A stretch of DNA of 8,260 nucleotides from an uncultured Carnobacterium sp. (GTDB lineage: Bacteria > Bacillota > Bacilli > Lactobacillales > Aerococcaceae): assembly GCA_937976325.1 (NCBI GenBank), contig CALJSD010000156.1, positions 1 to 8,260 of the forward strand, read 5' to 3'. The position numbers and the translations under genes were made by a program. Numbering within the stretch: position 1 is the first letter of the stretch; every line of letters starts with the position of its first letter. Below the pieces are notes generated by a model. It was not told where the DNA came from. It was given only the letters and a program-made list of their open reading frames with translations, and did not search any database. This document shows positions 6,443 through 8,260 of this stretch, one piece after another.

Positions 6443-7309
6443 ATGAAACAATGTCCATTCTGTCATGAGATGATTGACGAACAAGAAACACTCTGCCCTT
6501 ACTGTGGAACTGTTCAAGACGAACTATCACAACCGGTGTCAATTGAACCAAATGAAGGCGTTCAAACAGACCTTTTAGACGAAAATAACGAACCTACTCC
6601 ATCGTTCACAACGAAAGTAGAAACAAGTATCCCAGAAGAAGATAACCGTAGCTCACAAGAAAACCGTGTGAAGAATAATCGACTAGCGTATGCTGGTGCG
6701 TGGAATAAATTTAAACGCTTCTTCACTTTCTTTGGAGAACGTTTAGTCCAACCGACAAACCATTACTCACGTAAGCGTCAATATAGCCGCACTTACGGAT
6801 ATGCATTGATTATCCTTGCAACAGTGATGTCTGCATTCGTGACAACTCACTTGATTCATTCACTCATTGGTCAATACCAATTATTTGCTGACATTTCAAT
6901 CTTACCAAGCTTAACAAGCACACCAAACTATATTTGGATGTTCATTCGCTTCATCCTCTTCTACGCGGTGTTCTACCTTGGATTCCCAAGCGTATCGTAT
7001 GGATTGAAACACGTCTTCCAAAAACGTCAACACGTGTTTAACTACTGGTTGACTCAATACGAAGGCATGAACGTTTTAGCGATTGTCTTACTTGCTGTTG
7101 CGACAGTAATGACATTTATCAGTCCAGTATGGTTATTCGTTGGAATCTTGATTGTATTCTTCGCGCACATCCTACTCTACATCGTGACATTTACGTCTTC
7201 GATGTTTAAGAGCGCAACAGAATCAACCATCGATCCAATTTACTTATCACTCATTGGTTTAGTCGTACAACTGATTATCACAATCAGCTTACTATTAATC
7301 TTATTCTAA
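6443..7309 (+). CDS. Zinc-ribbon multi-pass membrane protein of unknown function
   Basis: A 288-residue protein. An N-terminal zinc ribbon has CPFC at 4-7 and CPYC at 18-21 (C4, C7, C18, C21). A polar, acidic, probably disordered linker runs from about 22 to 75, then a basic amphipathic stretch (78-117, rich in K/R/F). Five likely membrane helices follow, near 118-139, 163-184, 209-227, 229-250 and 265-288; the last ends at the C terminus with almost no tail. The design, a cytosolic zinc ribbon tethered to a polytopic membrane domain, is common among uncharacterised Firmicutes proteins. I cannot assign a function, and the zinc ribbon here is more likely structural or protein-binding than catalytic. 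The ATG has GAGGAAG a few bases upstream. The gene is monocistronic between terminators. Confidence 0.85.
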   Translation: MKQCPFCHEMIDEQETLCPYCGTVQDELSQPVSIEPNEGVQTDLLDENNEPTPSFTTKVETSIPEEDNRSSQENRVKNNRLAYAGAWNKFKRFFTFFGERLVQPTNHYSRKRQYSRTYGYALIILATVMSAFVTTHLIHSLIGQYQLFADISILPSLTSTPNYIWMFIRFILFYAVFYLGFPSVSYGLKHVFQKRQHVFNYWLTQYEGMNVLAIVLLAVATVMTFISPVWLFVGILIVFFAHILLYIVTFTSSMFKSATESTIDPIYLSLIGLVVQLIITISLLLILF

Positions 7310-7320
7310 AATGCAAAAAG

Positions 7321-7350
7321 AAAACCCTGACCAGAGATGGTCAGGGTTTT
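7321..7350. terminator. Bidirectional intrinsic terminator
   Basis: A perfect 12-bp stem (7321-7332 with 7339-7350) and a 6-nt loop. It ends in TTTT on the plus strand and is followed by TTTTCTTTTTG on the minus strand. It sits 11 bases after the zinc-ribbon gene and 27 bases beyond the convergent DUF4230-type gene, so it serves both. Confidence 0.9.
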
Positions 7351-7377
7351 GTGTTTCTAAAATTTTATTTGAAAGAA

Positions 7378-7983
7378 TTATTCTGAGAATTCTACAGTTA
7401 CCTTTGCTTCAGAATCCATTGATGAAAATAATGTTTTATAATAATTGATAGCAGATTCTTTAATATCACTATTAAATTTATCTAAATACTCTGCTTGTTT
7501 ATCGTTAGATAGTTGATTAGTAACCAATTTCCCAGTATCTACATCTTCTGTAGTTCCGCTTAATAACTCTCCATGATTATCATATAAACTATACGGATTA
7601 TCTTGTGACAGTTCTACTCCAATCACTTCAAATTTAGGTACGGTAACCTTATATTCATTTTCCCCTACTTTTTCTACTTTAACAGCACTTTTAATACCGA
7701 ATTTTGCTTTATAATTTAAAATTACTAGCGCTGTTTTTTTAGAGAATGGCACATCAAACCCAAAAACTTGGGTTGTTTTTGTTTCAGTAATAATTTCATT
7801 AACTCCCGCATTCAAAAATACAACTTCATTCACTTTTTCAATACTTTCGATATTAATTGACGATTTGACTTCTGATTTATGTTCCTTAGGTAAGAAAAAT
7901 AGCACTCCAATAGCTATAATAGCTATTAATACCACATTCAATAGTACACTAAACATATTAACTTTCTTCTTTAATATAGACAA
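7378..7983 (-). CDS. DUF4230-like membrane-anchored protein
   Basis: A 201-residue protein with a short basic N terminus (KKK at 5-7), one hydrophobic helix at about 10-31, and a remaining domain that is probably outside the cell. The domain layout (an early beta-rich part with TKTTQVFGFDVPFSKKTALVILNYKAKFGI, then KVTVPKFEVIGVEL, then a C-terminal helix) resembles the DUF4230 family, whose function is unknown. The start is a TTG at 7981-7983 with AGTGAGG 10 nt upstream. An ATG at codon 10 (7954-7956) is a possible alternative, but it would drop the lysines before the membrane helix. The gene is AT-rich: I count 30 G/C in bases 7381-7500 (25%), against 25 in 60 (42%) at 5941-6000 in gloA. That, and the IS end next door, suggest later acquisition. 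Confidence 0.8.
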   Translation of the reverse strand: MSILKKKVNMFSVLLNVVLIAIIAIGVLFFLPKEHKSEVKSSINIESIEKVNEVVFLNAGVNEIITETKTTQVFGFDVPFSKKTALVILNYKAKFGIKSAVKVEKVGENEYKVTVPKFEVIGVELSQDNPYSLYDNHGELLSGTTEDVDTGKLVTNQLSNDKQAEYLDKFNSDIKESAINYYKTLFSSMDSEAKVTVEFSE

Positions 7984-8017
7984 GATAAAAAAACCTCACT
8001 TTAAATAATCTATCTAA

Positions 8018-8046
8018 ATTTTACACATTCTAAAGAAAATAGTCAA
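8018..8046 (-). promoter_or_regulatory. Promoter of the DUF4230-like gene
   Basis: Minus strand: TTGACT (8041-8046, 5/6), an exact 17-nt spacer and TAAAAT (8018-8023, 5/6) preceded by TGTG. Transcription should begin near 8011, giving a leader of about 28 nt before the TTG start. Confidence 0.75.
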
Positions 8047-8149
8047 TATTTTTTCGTACTATCTTCTAAAATTAATTGTGCCTATTAAAAATGAAATTAG
8101 TTTGTTGCATTTGATTATATTTTTTGAACACCAAATCCATTTAAAATTG

Positions 8150-8167
8150 AGTGCTATTTTGAGCACT
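8150..8167. repeat. Small inverted repeat next to the IS end
   Basis: AGTGCT (8150-8155) and AGCACT (8162-8167) are perfect 6-bp inverted arms with a 6-nt spacer. On the minus strand they are followed by AATTTT, so a weak terminator is possible. The rest of 8047-8149 is AT-rich and I see no gene or other signal in it. Confidence 0.35.
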
Positions 8168-8173
8168 AAAAAA

Positions 8174-8260
8174 GGGCTCTTTGTCAAATAGTGTTGATGA
8201 AGAAATTTAGGAAGGGATTAAGCAACTAATTGTTGCTTAATTCCTTTTTGTTTTGGGCCA
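8174..8260. mobile_element. End of an insertion sequence, probably ISL3 family (partial)
   Basis: The sequence GGGCTCTTTGTCAAATAG followed by TGTTGATG (8174-8199) matches my memory of ISL3-family terminal inverted repeats in Lactobacillales (GGCTCTTTGTCAAAT-like). The element would extend rightward out of the window, so no transposase coding is visible in these 87 bases. ISL3 elements usually duplicate 8 bp of target; the adjacent octamer CTAAAAAA (8166-8173) or TAAAAAAG (8167-8174) would be the left copy, depending on the exact first base. The other end is needed to confirm. Confidence 0.6.
8212..8249 (+). terminator. Strong hairpin terminator inside the IS end
   Basis: A 15-bp stem (8212-8226 with 8232-8246, one G-U pair) with a 5-nt loop, followed by TTT on the plus strand. 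It may stop transcription from flanking DNA into the element. On the minus strand it is followed by CCCTTCC rather than U, so plus-strand termination is favoured. Confidence 0.65.

Noticed and set aside
1..8260. CRISPR array, prophage or defence genes
   Set aside because: There are no regularly spaced repeats, and no cas, phage structural, nuclease or toxin-antitoxin genes are evident in any frame.

Overview
The window looks like chromosomal DNA of a low-GC Gram-positive bacterium, most likely a member of the Lactobacillales (Carnobacteriaceae- or Granulicatella-like is my guess; no rRNA or other marker fixes it). The reasons are AGGAGG-type ribosome binding sites, TTGACA/TATAAT-like promoters with TGn extensions, U-tailed intrinsic terminators, and a gene set (M3B oligopeptidase F, KtrAB, a YclM-type aspartokinase) typical of Bacilli.

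Left part (1-5628), all on the minus strand. In transcription order: an ACT-domain aspartate kinase (5628-4252); a terminator; a two-gene potassium-uptake operon, ktrB then ktrA (4123-2066); a second terminator; then pepF (1934-132), a cytosolic zinc oligoendopeptidase. Directly after pepF lies a long imperfect inverted repeat bounded by 8-bp direct repeats, which looks like a small non-autonomous mobile element inserted at the pepF stop codon.

Middle part (5801-7350), plus strand. gloA encodes a glyoxalase I with all four metal ligands. It is followed 7 bases after its stop by a strong promoter, a roughly 160-nt highly structured region without an ORF, and a strong terminator. I read this as a free-standing small RNA gene of unidentified family, and it is the most interesting item in the window. 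A zinc-ribbon membrane protein of unknown function follows, with its own promoter and a bidirectional terminator.

Right part (7378-8260). A distinctly AT-rich minus-strand gene encodes a membrane-anchored DUF4230-type protein with a near-consensus promoter and a TTG start. The last ~87 bases look like the end of an insertion sequence, probably ISL3 family, carrying a strong hairpin terminator.

The genes are mostly core metabolism and homeostasis: amino-acid supply (aspartate pathway, peptide degradation), K+ uptake and methylglyoxal detoxification. They do not form one pathway. Accessory character is confined to the two edges and, possibly, the small RNA locus.
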